Shown here: in pieces, positions 1-10,055 of the stretch
Layout of the letters: each line of letters opens with the position of its first letter
How positions within the stretch are numbered: position 1 is the stretch's first letter
Assembly: GCA_018650465.1 (NCBI GenBank)
Contig: JABIFY010000026.1
Location: forward strand, 1 to 37,228
Direction of reading: 5' to 3'
DNA length: 37,228 bases
Source: Alphaproteobacteria bacterium
GTDB lineage: Bacteria; Pseudomonadota; Alphaproteobacteria; UBA2966
The notes under the pieces: generated by a model
Databases searched by the model: none
Seen by the model: the letters and a program-made list of their open reading frames with translations, nothing else
Told to the model about the DNA's origin: nothing
Translations under genes and position numbers: made by a program

Positions 1-1437
1 CTGTCAGTTGGTGACGGTATTGCCCGCGTTTACGGTCTGGACCAGGTCCAGGCTGGTGAAATGGTTGAATTCCCCGGTGGTATCCGTGGCATGGCCCTGA
101 ACCTCGAGACTGACAACGTCGGTATCGTGATTTTCGGTGATGACCGCACCATTAAAGAGGGTGACACCGTTAAACGGACAAACTCCATCGTGGACACCAA
201 CGTTGGCATGGGCCTGCTGGGTCGCGTCGTTGACGCGCTGGGCAACCCCATCGACGGCAAGGGCCCGATCGAAAGCACCGAACGCTCTCGTATGGAAGTC
301 AAGGCGCCTGGTATTATCGCCCGTAAATCGGTGGATGAGCCCATGCAGACCGGCCTTAAGGCGCTGGACAGCCTGGTGCCGATTGGACGTGGTCAGCGCG
401 AATTGATCATTGGTGATCGTCAGACCGGTAAAACGTCTGTTGCCATCGACGCCATCATCAACCAAAAATCCATTAACGATGGCGACGACGACAGCAAAAA
501 GCTGTTCTGCGTTTATGTCGCTATTGGCCAGAAGCGCTCCACTGTTGCCCAGGTTGTTAAAACCCTGGAAGACGCCGGTGCCATGGAATACACAATCGTT
601 GTGGCTTCCACCGCTTCCGAGCCTGCGCCGCTGCAGTATATGGCCCCTTACACCGGTGCTGCCATGGCTGAATATTTCCGCGATAACGGCAAGCATGCCT
701 TGATCGTTTATGATGATTTGACCAAACAAGCCGTGGCTTATCGTCAGATGTCCCTGTTGCTTCGCCGCCCACCTGGACGTGAAGCTTTCCCTGGTGACGT
801 TTTCTACATTCACTCACGTCTGCTAGAGCGTGCGGCCAAGGTTAACGACGAACTTGGTGGCGGTTCCATGACGGCTTTGCCGGTTATTGAAACACAGGCT
901 TCTGACGTGTCTGCCTACATTCCGACCAACGTGATTTCGATCACTGACGGTCAGATCTTCCTGGAAACTGAACTGTTCTATCAAGGTATTCGTCCGGCCA
1001 TTAACGTTGGTCTGTCGGTGTCTCGTGTGGGTTCGGCAGCGCAGATCAAGGCCATGAAGCAGGTCTCCGGCTCCATTAAACTGGAACTGGCCCAGTATCG
1101 TGAAATGGCTGCCTTTGCGCAGTTCGGCTCTGATCTGGACGAAAGCACCCAGCGCCTTCTGGCCCGTGGTGAGCGTTTGACTGAACTTCTCAAACAGGGC
1201 GTGAACTCGCCACTGGCTGTGGAACAACAGGTGGTTTCCATCTTCTCAGGTGTGAACGGTTATCTGGACGGCATTTCAGCCAGGGACGTTGTTCGCTTCG
1301 AGCAAGCTTTCCTGAGTGAAATGAACGCCAATAACGCTGACGTTCTGGCCACCATTCGTGAGGAAAAAGCGCTTTCGGACGAAACGACCGCAAAGCTCAA
1401 ATCTATCCTCGATGACTTCGTCAAGAAGTTTGCGTAA
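1..1437 (+). CDS. atpA: F1F0 ATP synthase subunit alpha, 5'-truncated by the window edge
   Basis: This is the non-catalytic nucleotide-binding alpha subunit of the F1 head, which alternates with beta in the hexamer on the cytoplasmic face of the membrane. The open frame runs from base 1 without a start codon, so the gene begins outside the window. The 478 residues present lack roughly the first 30 of a usual subunit of about 510. The P-loop GDRQTGKT is encoded at 412-435. The alpha/beta family is further supported by the segment around [17 protein letters not shown] and by the C-terminal helical domain. The gene heads the visible atpAGDC run, with atpG starting 25 bases after its stop. The internal ATG at 61 is not the start, because the frame upstream of it is conserved alpha-subunit sequence ([11 protein letters not shown]). 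Confidence 0.97.
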   Translation: MSVGDGIARVYGLDQVQAGEMVEFPGGIRGMALNLETDNVGIVIFGDDRTIKEGDTVKRTNSIVDTNVGMGLLGRVVDALGNPIDGKGPIESTERSRMEVKAPGIIARKSVDEPMQTGLKALDSLVPIGRGQRELIIGDRQTGKTSVAIDAIINQKSINDGDDDSKKLFCVYVAIGQKRSTVAQVVKTLEDAGAMEYTIVVASTASEPAPLQYMAPYTGAAMAEYFRDNGKHALIVYDDLTKQAVAYRQMSLLLRRPPGREAFPGDVFYIHSRLLERAAKVNDELGGGSMTALPVIETQASDVSAYIPTNVISITDGQIFLETELFYQGIRPAINVGLSVSRVGSAAQIKAMKQVSGSIKLELAQYREMAAFAQFGSDLDESTQRLLARGERLTELLKQGVNSPLAVEQQVVSIFSGVNGYLDGISARDVVRFEQAFLSEMNANNADVLATIREEKALSDETTAKLKSILDDFVKKFA

Positions 1438-1462
1438 CAACGGACAAAGGTAAGGTTGGCCA

Positions 1463-2350
1463 ATGGCAAGCCTCAAAGATCTTAAAAACAGGATCTCCTC
1501 CGTCCGGTCGACGCAGAAGATCACCAAGGCCATGCAAATGGTTGCCGCATCCAAACTCCGCCGGGCTCAAGAGCAGGCAGAGGCCGCACGCCCATATTCT
1601 GAGCGTATGGAACGTATGATGGGGTCCCTGACCGCCAATCTGATGTCGGCGGATGATGCGCCGAAACTGATGGCTGGTACCGGTAAGGACGACGTTCATC
1701 TGCTGATCGTCGCAACGTCTGAGCGTGGTTTGTGTGGCGGATTTAACTCCTCCATCGTCCGCGCCGCCAGAGCCAAAATTCAGATTCTGCTTGGCGAAGG
1801 CAAAACGGTGAAAGTCATGAGCGTTGGTAAAAAAGGCACCGACGCCCTGAAGCGTAACTACAGCCAATACTTTGTCGACAGTGTCGATATGAGTGGCATC
1901 AAAAAATTGACCTTCGCAGATGCCCATCCGGTATCTGACAGCATCAATGCGATGTTTGAGGCTGGCGACTTTGATGTTTGCACGATCTTCTACAACAAGT
2001 TTGTGACTGTTATGGAACAGGTTGTAACGGAACAGCAGCTGGTGCCGCTTCCCATGGAAAAGCCAGACGATGCGGTTTCGGCTGAGGATTCCAATCTGGC
2101 TTATGAATTTGAGCCGGAAGAAGACGAAATTCTGGCTGAATTACTGCCACGTAATATGGCCGTACAGATTTATCGGGCTTTGCTCGAAAATGCTGCCAGC
2201 GAGCAAGGTGCCCGCATGTCGGCCATGGACAACGCCACACGTAACGCCGGTGATATGATCGACAAGCTGAACATCGTGTACAACCGTACGCGTCAGGCCA
2301 AGATCACCAGCGAACTTATTGAAATCATTTCCGGTGCTGAAGCCGTTTAG
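1463..2350 (+). CDS. atpG: F1F0 ATP synthase subunit gamma
   Basis: This is the central rotor shaft of F1, coupling proton-driven c-ring rotation to conformational change in beta. The 295-residue length is normal. The N-terminus [20 protein letters not shown] and the C-terminal segment with [16 protein letters not shown] are the two conserved ends that form the coiled-coil shaft. The sequence [12 protein letters not shown] is a typical internal gamma motif. An AAGG stretch lies upstream of the ATG. The gene sits between atpA and atpD, as in other alphaproteobacteria, and is presumably cotranscribed with them. Confidence 0.97.
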   Translation: MASLKDLKNRISSVRSTQKITKAMQMVAASKLRRAQEQAEAARPYSERMERMMGSLTANLMSADDAPKLMAGTGKDDVHLLIVATSERGLCGGFNSSIVRAARAKIQILLGEGKTVKVMSVGKKGTDALKRNYSQYFVDSVDMSGIKKLTFADAHPVSDSINAMFEAGDFDVCTIFYNKFVTVMEQVVTEQQLVPLPMEKPDDAVSAEDSNLAYEFEPEEDEILAELLPRNMAVQIYRALLENAASEQGARMSAMDNATRNAGDMIDKLNIVYNRTRQAKITSELIEIISGAEAV

Positions 2351-2390
2351 GCTGCGCGCCGGGCAACACCGTTTACTCACGGGAGTTTAG

Positions 2391-3827
<1,437 letters not shown>

Positions 3828-3853
3828 AGCGGTTTGGTAAAAGGGATAAAGTG

Positions 3854-4252
3854 ATGTCTGACAAAGTCTCCTTCGAGCTTGTCTCACCAGAAAAACTTCT
3901 GTTGTCCGAGGACTGCGAAATGGTCGTGGTCCCCGGCACGGAAGGTGATTTTGGTGTGCTCGCCGGACACGCGCCGATGATTTCATCGATCCGCCCCGGC
4001 GTGATCGAAGTGCACGAAGGCAGCAACGTAACCCACCGTTTGTTCGTCTCAGGCGGCTTGGCCGAGGTTACCAACGAACGCCTGACCGTGCTGGCAGAAG
4101 AAGCCTTGCCCGTCGAAGATTTTGATGCCGCCGATCTCGATCAGCGCATCAAGGATGCTGGTGAAGACCTGGAAGACGCCAAAACAGACGAAGGCCGCCA
4201 TAAAGCAGAAGCCACTATCGCCCTGCTGACCGAAATGCGTGCCGCTATCTAA
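3854..4252 (+). CDS. atpC: F1F0 ATP synthase subunit epsilon
   Basis: This is the small regulatory subunit of the F1 rotor, which contacts gamma and can inhibit ATP hydrolysis. It has 132 residues. The N-terminal beta-sandwich begins KVSFELVSPEKLL and contains the conserved GDFGVLAGHAPMIS. The C-terminal helical part is short and acidic. A GTG at 3851 lies directly before the ATG at 3854. I prefer the ATG because the AAGGG at 3841-3845 is then 8 bases away. It is the last gene of the operon, followed by an intrinsic terminator about 40 bases downstream. Confidence 0.95.
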   Translation: MSDKVSFELVSPEKLLLSEDCEMVVVPGTEGDFGVLAGHAPMISSIRPGVIEVHEGSNVTHRLFVSGGLAEVTNERLTVLAEEALPVEDFDAADLDQRIKDAGEDLEDAKTDEGRHKAEATIALLTEMRAAI

Positions 4253-4291
4253 GATTTCTATCTGATATTAACTGAACAAATTCAGTACTTT

Positions 4292-4318
4292 AAACCCGGC
4301 CTTGGTGCCGGGTTTTTT
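4292..4318 (+). terminator. Rho-independent terminator of the atp operon
   Basis: A GC-rich stem (4292-4300 pairing with 4307-4315, core AACCCGGC/GCCGGGTT) with a 6-base loop runs into six T residues at 4313-4318. It lies 40 bases after the atpC stop and faces the same way. Confidence 0.93.
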
Positions 4319-4360
4319 GTGTCCGCATGCTGGACAATGGGCTTTCCTGTTTGTGCGATG

Positions 4361-4525
4361 CCCAGGAAAAATGGTGCCTGGCACAAGCGCCTTCGCGAAG
4401 CTGCCTAGCTCCACTTTTCCGGCCGGAATTAACATGCCTTAACCCGCAAAACGACCGACTTCACAAACGTAAACCCTAAAAATTGGAGCCAGGCGCGAGA
4501 CGAGCCAGGCACAATTTTTCCTGGG
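4361..4525. repeat. Nested inverted-repeat element (REP/MITE-like)
   Basis: The outer arms 4361-4384 and 4502-4525 are inverted copies matching at 22 of 24 positions, around the core TGCCTGGCAC. Each half also folds on itself. In the left half the arm pairs imperfectly with about 4411-4428, around the 10-base palindrome CTTCGCGAAG. In the right half AAAAATTG pairs with CAATTTTT and the 9-mer GAGCCAGGC occurs twice. It holds no reading frame worth keeping. It occupies most of the 462-base gap between atpC and the next gene. It resembles bacterial REP/BIME or MITE elements in shape. Family identity is not established. Confidence 0.7.
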
Positions 4526-4618
4526 GCGAGCACACAATCAAACCGACAGAACAGAGTTGTTTCAGCAGACGCAGATTCAGAAAGCTGCAAAAAATATACG
4601 CGAAAAACGAAAAAATAC

Positions 4619-4646
4619 TTGCAATTATGTATAAAACATATATATC
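4619..4646 (+). promoter_or_regulatory. Possible sigma-70 promoter for the 4715 gene
   Basis: TTGCAA at 4619-4624 and TATATC at 4641-4646 are separated by 16 bases, within a very AT-rich tract. Just downstream, AGGTGAAA (4657-4664) pairs perfectly with TTTCACCT (4670-4677), forming a hairpin near the predicted 5' end of the transcript. This is based on pattern only. Confidence 0.35.
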
Positions 4647-4714
4647 TTGAGTGGTAAGGTGAAAGTATTTTTCACCTCGGAAAAAAACAACCCTGGTCCC
4701 TGCATAGCATTAAC

Positions 4715-5677
4715 ATGGAACTCATATCGCAAAAAACACCGCTTCTGCCCCATGACTGGAGCATCGGGCGGGCTATCGGCTGGTTCACCAAACTCGGCAT
4801 TTTCGTGCTCGTCCCTGGCCTGCACCAGATCGCCTGCAAGCGGCGCATCCTCGGCGGGCTGTTGATGGTGATGTATTTCGTCGCAGAATTTGCCGTCGAA
4901 AACCGTCCATTAAACCTGGATCCAATTGTTCTATTTGGCCCTCCGGACCTCAGCAACTATGATTTTAGCAATTTTAACATCAAGGATTTCGACAAAGAAA
5001 ACGAGAAATTTGAATTGATTCTCAATTACTACGTTATGGATCGAATTTTGGCCTGGGTACCGCTCTATTTCAGTTGGTTTCTATTGGTGATTGATGTGCG
5101 GAAAATTGAACGCCGCAGAATGACGTTGAACTGGTTTTTGGTATTTGCATGCCTGACAGGTGCCTGGTTCTGGCCCGAGAGACATCGCTTCTTTTCAAAT
5201 TTCTTTGTCGTTCAAACAAACATTGGTTGTCCGGAAATCTGCAAAAATGACATTGTTGCTTGGCATTACCTCGAGCCCGACCATGAAACTGCAATTTCAG
5301 GTCAATTGGTTGCCATTGGCTCTTTCGTTAACAGACCTTTTATGGCGAGGGTTTTGCCGGGAACTCCACAACAACTCTGCGACGGAGAATTACCTGAGGC
5401 CAGTATACGTCCTGGCGAATTGAATGATTGCAAATACAGTTGGATGGGCGGGGGTAAATACCGAATAGATACCGGCCCTGACTCGATTCATCAATCCGGC
5501 AAAAGGCAGCATGTCTATTGGACGCATCCATTATTTTCTATGCATACAAGTTTCAGCAAAATTGGGAACACCCACAAATATTTCATCCTGAATGACAGCG
5601 TGACGGATGCGGTCGGGCATACCTTGTTCGAAATCTACAACTGGACCTTTTTTGATCCATTCAACTTTATTGAATGA
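4715..5677 (+). CDS. Membrane protein with weak S26 signal-peptidase-like C-terminal region
   Basis: I do not recognise this 320-residue protein with confidence. The N-terminal part has hydrophobic segments at about residues 25-36, 46-60, 107-127 and 138-152. The phrase VLVPGLHQIACKRRILGGLL resembles the PGLGQ-type small membrane domain found in many bacterial proteins. The soluble C-terminal part (about 160-320) follows the order of blocks seen in S26 signal peptidases: KNDIVAW, then GQLVAIGSF, then ARVLPGTPQQL (compare KRVxGLPGD), then KYFILNDSVTDAVG (compare YFVLGDNRDNS). The catalytic Lys of the third block is replaced (Ala211 before Arg) and no clear SxM serine box is seen, so it may be a non-catalytic relative. 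No good Shine-Dalgarno precedes the ATG. A stop/ATG overlap at 5674 points to a frame I reject. It probably pairs with the next gene. Confidence 0.6.
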   Translation: MELISQKTPLLPHDWSIGRAIGWFTKLGIFVLVPGLHQIACKRRILGGLLMVMYFVAEFAVENRPLNLDPIVLFGPPDLSNYDFSNFNIKDFDKENEKFELILNYYVMDRILAWVPLYFSWFLLVIDVRKIERRRMTLNWFLVFACLTGAWFWPERHRFFSNFFVVQTNIGCPEICKNDIVAWHYLEPDHETAISGQLVAIGSFVNRPFMARVLPGTPQQLCDGELPEASIRPGELNDCKYSWMGGGKYRIDTGPDSIHQSGKRQHVYWTHPLFSMHTSFSKIGNTHKYFILNDSVTDAVGHTLFEIYNWTFFDPFNFIE

Positions 5678-5767
5678 CTGCAACGCCGAGCAAGCTTTCA
5701 ATTTCAACCCGTAACAAACGGTTTCGCCAACCTACGTCCTGGCGATCCAAACAGGAACAATTAGCAA

Positions 5768-6661
5768 ATGACAATAGCACCCCCAGAAACGCCAAAGCCA
5801 TCAATGACCAAGAAAGAGCAACTTGTCGCAGCGAGGAATCTTTTTGGTTGGGCAACAGCGAGCATAGATGAGCTCAATCAAAAATATTCAGATATGAGAA
5901 AAGAGCTTGGTGATTTAAAAATTCGAATTGGGAAAGCAACGTCAACTGCTGAACTGACGGAAATACAAACGGATTTTAATGCTCTTAAACCCGAATACGA
6001 CCAAGTGAAAAAATGGCGAAACTTTGCAAAGTATATTTTGAGAGACTACCCCGCGGTAATTGACAGGCTTGAGGGTGAAGTTCTTGATGACGGGCCGCAT
6101 GAACAAGATCAAAACCAGAAGCAAAGCTTCGAAAACTTGATTGAGGCTCCGTCCCAAACTACCGGGCCTGCCGTTCCTGACGTAGGTGATGCCAAATTTA
6201 GTCTGGCAAATAATGGATTAATCCAACAGGAACGACCGCTGGGGAAATTGCCAGGGATTGGCTCTATCGAAAACAGGTTCAATAATATTGCAGCAGTCGA
6301 ACCGGTTGCCGTGGCGCCAGTGCAGGCAGTCGTAAGCCCTTTGCAGTCTGGCAGCCTGAATGCGCAGGGATTACCGCCGCTGGTTCGTCTCGATGGGCAG
6401 CCCTTGAAGCCAGAGGAAAATATGTATCCGGCCATGGCCTATCGTGAAAATGAACATCAGGCTTGGCCGCAGGAGGCGATTGATCTGGCGACCAAAAAAT
6501 ATCCTGACCTGCCAAAGCAGATTGAGGCGAGCCGCACGTTGGTGCCGGACCATCCAGACGATCTGCTGGACCCGGACTATTTTCCCCTGCCGGAAAATCC
6601 CACATTGAAGGATCAGTTGTATCATGGCATCTGGAAGGAAAAGAAACAGGGCATCCTGTAA
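5768..6661 (+). CDS. Hypothetical coiled-coil protein
   Basis: This is an unrecognised 297-residue soluble protein. Residues about 14-100 are predominantly helical and charged, with heptad-like spacing (ELNQKYSDMRKELGDLKIRI), suggesting a coiled coil. The middle (about 105-210) is rich in Gln, Pro, Ala and Val and looks disordered. The last 85 residues are Pro-rich and acidic, with repeated DLPKQ, DDLLDPDYFPLPENP-type phrases. No signal peptide or membrane segment is visible. AGGA lies about 11 bases before the ATG. The gap from the preceding gene is 90 bases on the same strand, so cotranscription is plausible. Codon use is more AT-rich than in the housekeeping genes, especially in the first third. 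Confidence 0.65.
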   Translation: MTIAPPETPKPSMTKKEQLVAARNLFGWATASIDELNQKYSDMRKELGDLKIRIGKATSTAELTEIQTDFNALKPEYDQVKKWRNFAKYILRDYPAVIDRLEGEVLDDGPHEQDQNQKQSFENLIEAPSQTTGPAVPDVGDAKFSLANNGLIQQERPLGKLPGIGSIENRFNNIAAVEPVAVAPVQAVVSPLQSGSLNAQGLPPLVRLDGQPLKPEENMYPAMAYRENEHQAWPQEAIDLATKKYPDLPKQIEASRTLVPDHPDDLLDPDYFPLPENPTLKDQLYHGIWKEKKQGIL

Positions 6662-6826
6662 GGCATTAACATACCACCCCAGCTTTGCCCCTTGAGCCCG
6701 GCTCCCTGATTTTGGCTGTGATGCACGACTGCCCGGCATAAATATTGTCACCCTCCGGGAAGTTGCGGCGACATTAGTCTTTGGCCGAAATTGCCAACTT
6801 GCGGTATGAATTCGCCATCGAAAATT

Positions 6827-6942
6827 CCGTCACCCCGTACTTGATACGGGGTCCATGCTTCGAATATTTCGGACATCATTTGATCTCTTCGCGCCGAGCC
6901 CTGTCCAGACGCGTAGATGCCGGATCGGGTCCGGCATGACGG
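6827..6942 (+). repeat. Composite palindromic element, copy 1
   Basis: This element has two hairpins about 65 bases apart. Hairpin A is CCCCGTA (6833-6839), loop CTTGA, TACGGGG (6845-6851). Hairpin B is ATGCCGGA (6917-6924), loop TCGGG, TCCGGCAT (6930-6937). The ends are CCGTCACC and CATGACGG. The same arrangement occurs inverted at 16059-16190 and 16258-16388. It sits in the 437-base gap 6662-7098 between the coiled-coil gene and the permease. I see no gene in the rest of that gap. Confidence 0.8.
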
Positions 6943-7098
6943 AGTGTACGGGTGTTAAATTTGTCATTATCTGCTGCCCCTGAGTTCGCAGTGTATGCGA
7001 ATTGAATCAAAACGAACGCAAGTGGCTGCGGCACCTGGTCACAGTTCCATTCTGCCACCGGGCTGCCTAGATTAAAGGGGTCGCAATCGGGGGCTTCC

Positions 7099-8340
7099 AT
7101 GACAGATCAGCCAGCTAGTCCGCCTAAGCTTAAACGCTCTCTGACGTTATTGCCGCTGACGCTGTATGGGCTCGGCACCACAATAGGGGCGGGGATTTAT
7201 GCGCTGATCGGTGAAATGGCGTTGGTCGCCGGATATCAGATGCCGGTCTCCTTTTTGATTGCGGCGGCGCTGGCGACCCTGACCGGTTTCTCCTTTGTCG
7301 AACTTTCGTCCCGCTATCCCAAGGCTGCCGGAGAAGCGGTTTATGTCCAGCAGGGGTTTGACCGGCGCTGGCTCACCATCGTTGTGGGGCTTCTTGCTGT
7401 CAGCGCTGGAACCGTTTCGGCAGCCAGTATCGTTAACGGTTTTGTCGGTTATTTACAAAGCTTTACCGACATACATCGCACGATCATCATCGTTGCCCTG
7501 ATGTTGGGGATGACCGTCGTGGCCGCGTGGGGCATTGGCTCCTCCGTTGCCGCCGCTGCCATACTCACAGTTATCGAAATCGGCGGCTTGGCAATTGTGA
7601 TCGCGGCCGGGGGCGAACATCTTGCTGATTTGCCAGCGCGCATCAATGAATTTGTCCCGACGTTCGATGCAGGAATGTGGGCCGGGATTTTTGCCGGATC
7701 GTTCCTCGCGTTCTATGCCTTCATTGGCTTTGAAGACATCGTCAATATGGCCGAGGAAACCAAAGACCCAACCCGGGTCGTACCTTGGGCGATCATCCTG
7801 ACTCTGGCAGTGACGGCTGTTCTTTATGTTCTGGTCTCCGTCGTGGCCTTGTTATCCGTCCCCTTGTCGGAACTGGCAGGCAGTGCCGCTCCCTTGAAGC
7901 TGGTTTACGCAAGAGCCACGGGATCAAGTGGGGCCCTGATCGGCGTTATCGGCATATTGGCCATGGTCAATGGTGCGCTGATCCAGTTGATCAAGGGGGC
8001 ACGGGTATTGTACGGCCTCTCCAGACAGGGTGTTTTGCCCGCCTGGTTCGGCCAGGTCAACGCTCGTACAAGCACACCCCTGAACGCGACTTTGCTCGTC
8101 GGGGCTGCGATTTTTATTCTCGCATTGTGGTTTCGTCTGGGCGGACTCGCTCAGGCTACATCATTGATTACACTAGGGGTTTTTTCACTTGTGAACCTGG
8201 CATTGGTTCGGGTGAAACTGCGTGATGACCCGGTTGATCACACGGCAATATTCAATATTCCGATCTGGATTCCCTTGGGGGGTTTCGCTGTTAGCGCCGG
8301 ATTTTTGCTCACCAAACTTGTGCAGTTGGCGTCTGGCTGA
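7099..8340 (+). CDS. APC-superfamily amino acid permease
   Basis: This is an inner-membrane secondary transporter, most likely taking up amino acids or polyamines with a cation. Its 413 residues contain about 11 to 12 hydrophobic segments along the whole length. The start of TM1 reads LYGLGTTIGAGIYALIG, the unwound Gly-rich substrate-binding motif of the APC family. FYAFIGFEDIVNMAEETKDP is the conserved TM6 region with its following loop. RVLYGLSRQGVLPAWF matches the TM8-loop motif seen in YfnA/CAT-type carriers. The substrate cannot be read from sequence. A GGGGGC purine run lies 4 bases before the ATG. Its stop (8338-8340) directly abuts the stop of the convergent Sel1 gene. Confidence 0.9.
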   Translation: MTDQPASPPKLKRSLTLLPLTLYGLGTTIGAGIYALIGEMALVAGYQMPVSFLIAAALATLTGFSFVELSSRYPKAAGEAVYVQQGFDRRWLTIVVGLLAVSAGTVSAASIVNGFVGYLQSFTDIHRTIIIVALMLGMTVVAAWGIGSSVAAAAILTVIEIGGLAIVIAAGGEHLADLPARINEFVPTFDAGMWAGIFAGSFLAFYAFIGFEDIVNMAEETKDPTRVVPWAIILTLAVTAVLYVLVSVVALLSVPLSELAGSAAPLKLVYARATGSSGALIGVIGILAMVNGALIQLIKGARVLYGLSRQGVLPAWFGQVNARTSTPLNATLLVGAAIFILALWFRLGGLAQATSLITLGVFSLVNLALVRVKLRDDPVDHTAIFNIPIWIPLGGFAVSAGFLLTKLVQLASG

Positions 8341-9414
8341 TTAGCCTGATTTCGCGGAGCCGGGCTTTTTCAGTGACTCGGGTGATGGCGGGTCACCAGG
8401 TTCTGAGTTGCCAGGTTCTGTGCTGCCAAAGATCGAAACAATCACTGATGTTATCATGTTGGAAACGGATTTTAAGAAAGACTTTTCTTCTGCTTGCAGC
8501 AACTTTGCGATTTCTTCTTTTGACCGCGGTGTGATGGTTATTTTGGTTTTGCCGTCCTTCGAAACCGTCGTGACAGTGCCCGGAACTTTCGCGTCTTTTT
8601 GTGGCTTTTGAACGGCATTTTGTGGAGCATCAGCGGACTTCTGCGTTGCTTTTGACGGCGGTTTCGCACCCTTCGGGGCCAGCGTTACGGCCAGTGTAGC
8701 GTCCAGGGCTTCACCCAGTTTACTGATCTGGGTACCCGCCTGTTCAATCTTTTGTTCAGCCAACATGGTCGCTTGGTCGACCAGGCTGATAATCTCTGGT
8801 TCAACGACCTTGATGCGATCGGCCCAATCCAGCGAGCGGGCCTGGGCGACGGCAATTTCAGCGGACGTCATGGTCGCACCCAGCGTGTCCCGATACTGGA
8901 TTGCCACGGTGCGCGCGTCGCCCATCAAACTTGAGGCAGCGAGATTGTACCAGGCGTAAGCCATGGTTTTGTTAATAGCAAGGCTGAGACCCTTGGCATA
9001 AATATGACCCAACTCAATTTGCGCCGGACCGTAACCAACGTCTGCAGCTTGTCTGAACCAGGTTCTTGCCGTGCCATTACTGGCCATAACACCGGAGCCG
9101 GTCAGATAAAGTTTGCCAAGCTCGGTGGCTGCCCAGGCATTTCCCTTTTTGGCAGGCTTTTTCAGATGTTGATAGGCGCGGGAATAGTTGGCCGGCACGC
9201 CGAGGCCTTCCAGATACATGCGTGCCAGAATCAGGCTCGCCCTGGTGGGTCGCTTTTTCTTTTTCAGGTAAGGCTTCAGCTCTTTTAACGCCGTTGTGAA
9301 ATCACGCGCCTGAAAAGCCGCCTCCGCTTCCTTGAGCTTTGCCTGCACGGGTCCGGCAACTGACAGGCAAAGCCCCAGCGTAAATGCTGATAATATCAAT
9401 CGCTTTGTGTTCAT
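8341..9414 (-). CDS. Secreted Sel1-repeat (TPR-like) protein
   Basis: The first 25 residues form a signal peptide ending VQA, so the protein is probably periplasmic. About residues 28-165 contain TPR/Sel1-type helical repeats: AEAAFQARDFTTALKELKPYL, then units with ARMYLEGLGV, AYQHLKKPAKKGNAWA, LGKLYLTGSGV, TWFRQAADVGYGPAQ and LGHIYAKGL. The last 150 residues are low-complexity (Ala, Lys, Pro, Gly), with an SEP-type acidic tail, and contain a short hydrophobic stretch around SNMITSVIVSIFGS. Sel1 proteins usually serve as scaffolds for protein-protein contacts; the partner is unknown. It faces the permease with no gap between the stop codons. A 105-base gap separates it from rppH, so its transcription could continue from that operon. 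Confidence 0.8.
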   Translation of the reverse strand: MNTKRLILSAFTLGLCLSVAGPVQAKLKEAEAAFQARDFTTALKELKPYLKKKKRPTRASLILARMYLEGLGVPANYSRAYQHLKKPAKKGNAWAATELGKLYLTGSGVMASNGTARTWFRQAADVGYGPAQIELGHIYAKGLSLAINKTMAYAWYNLAASSLMGDARTVAIQYRDTLGATMTSAEIAVAQARSLDWADRIKVVEPEIISLVDQATMLAEQKIEQAGTQISKLGEALDATLAVTLAPKGAKPPSKATQKSADAPQNAVQKPQKDAKVPGTVTTVSKDGKTKITITPRSKEEIAKLLQAEEKSFLKSVSNMITSVIVSIFGSTEPGNSEPGDPPSPESLKKPGSAKSG

Positions 9415-9519
9415 TTTATTCCCGTTACCAGACGCAGGGTTTGTGAAATCATATCGTGAAACGTAGATTGGCGCAAAACGATCTTCATTTAGTTAACAGG
9501 GGCAGCCAGGCCACCCCGG

Positions 9520-10017
9520 TCAAGCCTGTCTTAATTCGGTCAATAAAGGGCGAAATTCATCCAGGATACGGGCATAGAGATCACTTTTGAATTTCACGAT
9601 AAGGTCTGGCAATTGCTCAGGCGTAGCCCAACGCCAAGCGCCAAATTCACGGTGATGCACGTCCAGATCGATATCCGCGTCGGTGCCCAGAAATTCGATC
9701 AAGAACCACATCTGGGTCTGGCCACGATAACGACCACCCCATAATCGAGGGATTATGTCGACCGGCAGGTCATAGGGAATCCAGTTTGCACTTTGCCCTA
9801 CGATTCGGGCCTTGTCGGCAGGCACACCGGTTTCTTCATACAACTCTCGCAGGGCTGCATCTATGGGCTCTTCGCCATCGTCAATACCGCCTTGTGGCAT
9901 TTGCCAGGCATCCGAGGGCATATCAACCCGACTGCCGACGAACACCATGCCGTCTTTGTTCACCAGCATGATCCCGGCGCAGGGACGATAGGGCAGCTGT
10001 TCAATATCAATGGTCAT
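9520..10017 (-). CDS. rppH: RNA pyrophosphohydrolase (Nudix)
   Basis: The enzyme removes pyrophosphate from the 5' triphosphate of RNA and so opens transcripts to RNase E decay. The Nudix box GX5EX7REUXEEXGU is complete (GGIDDGEEPIDAALRELYEE then TGV). The start of the fold reads YRPCAGIMLVNKDG, and QMWFLIEF and EFGAWRWATPEQLP are typical of the RppH subgroup. A longer frame begins at a TTG (10038), but the ATG at 10017 gives MTIDIEQLPYRPCAG, the usual RppH N-terminus, with AGG 8 bases upstream. That makes 165 residues, the family length. It is the last gene of the gpmI-envC-ctpA-deacetylase-rppH run. Confidence 0.93.
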   Translation of the reverse strand: MTIDIEQLPYRPCAGIMLVNKDGMVFVGSRVDMPSDAWQMPQGGIDDGEEPIDAALRELYEETGVPADKARIVGQSANWIPYDLPVDIIPRLWGGRYRGQTQMWFLIEFLGTDADIDLDVHHREFGAWRWATPEQLPDLIVKFKSDLYARILDEFRPLLTELRQA

Positions 10018-10055
10018 AAAACTCGCCTGCCTTAACAAAAGGTTTAACGAAGGGT

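Noticed and set aside
4-813. Long open frame of 269 codons on the minus strand opposite atpA
   Set aside because: It lies wholly inside a certain atpA gene, its product resembles no family I know, and strong codon bias in atpA commonly keeps the opposite strand open.
5674-5871. Short frame starting in a 4-base overlap with the stop of the 4715 gene
   Set aside because: Its second half is only the shifted frame of the 5768 gene, its product is Ser/Arg/Asn-rich without any motif, and the 5768 gene has its own ribosome site.
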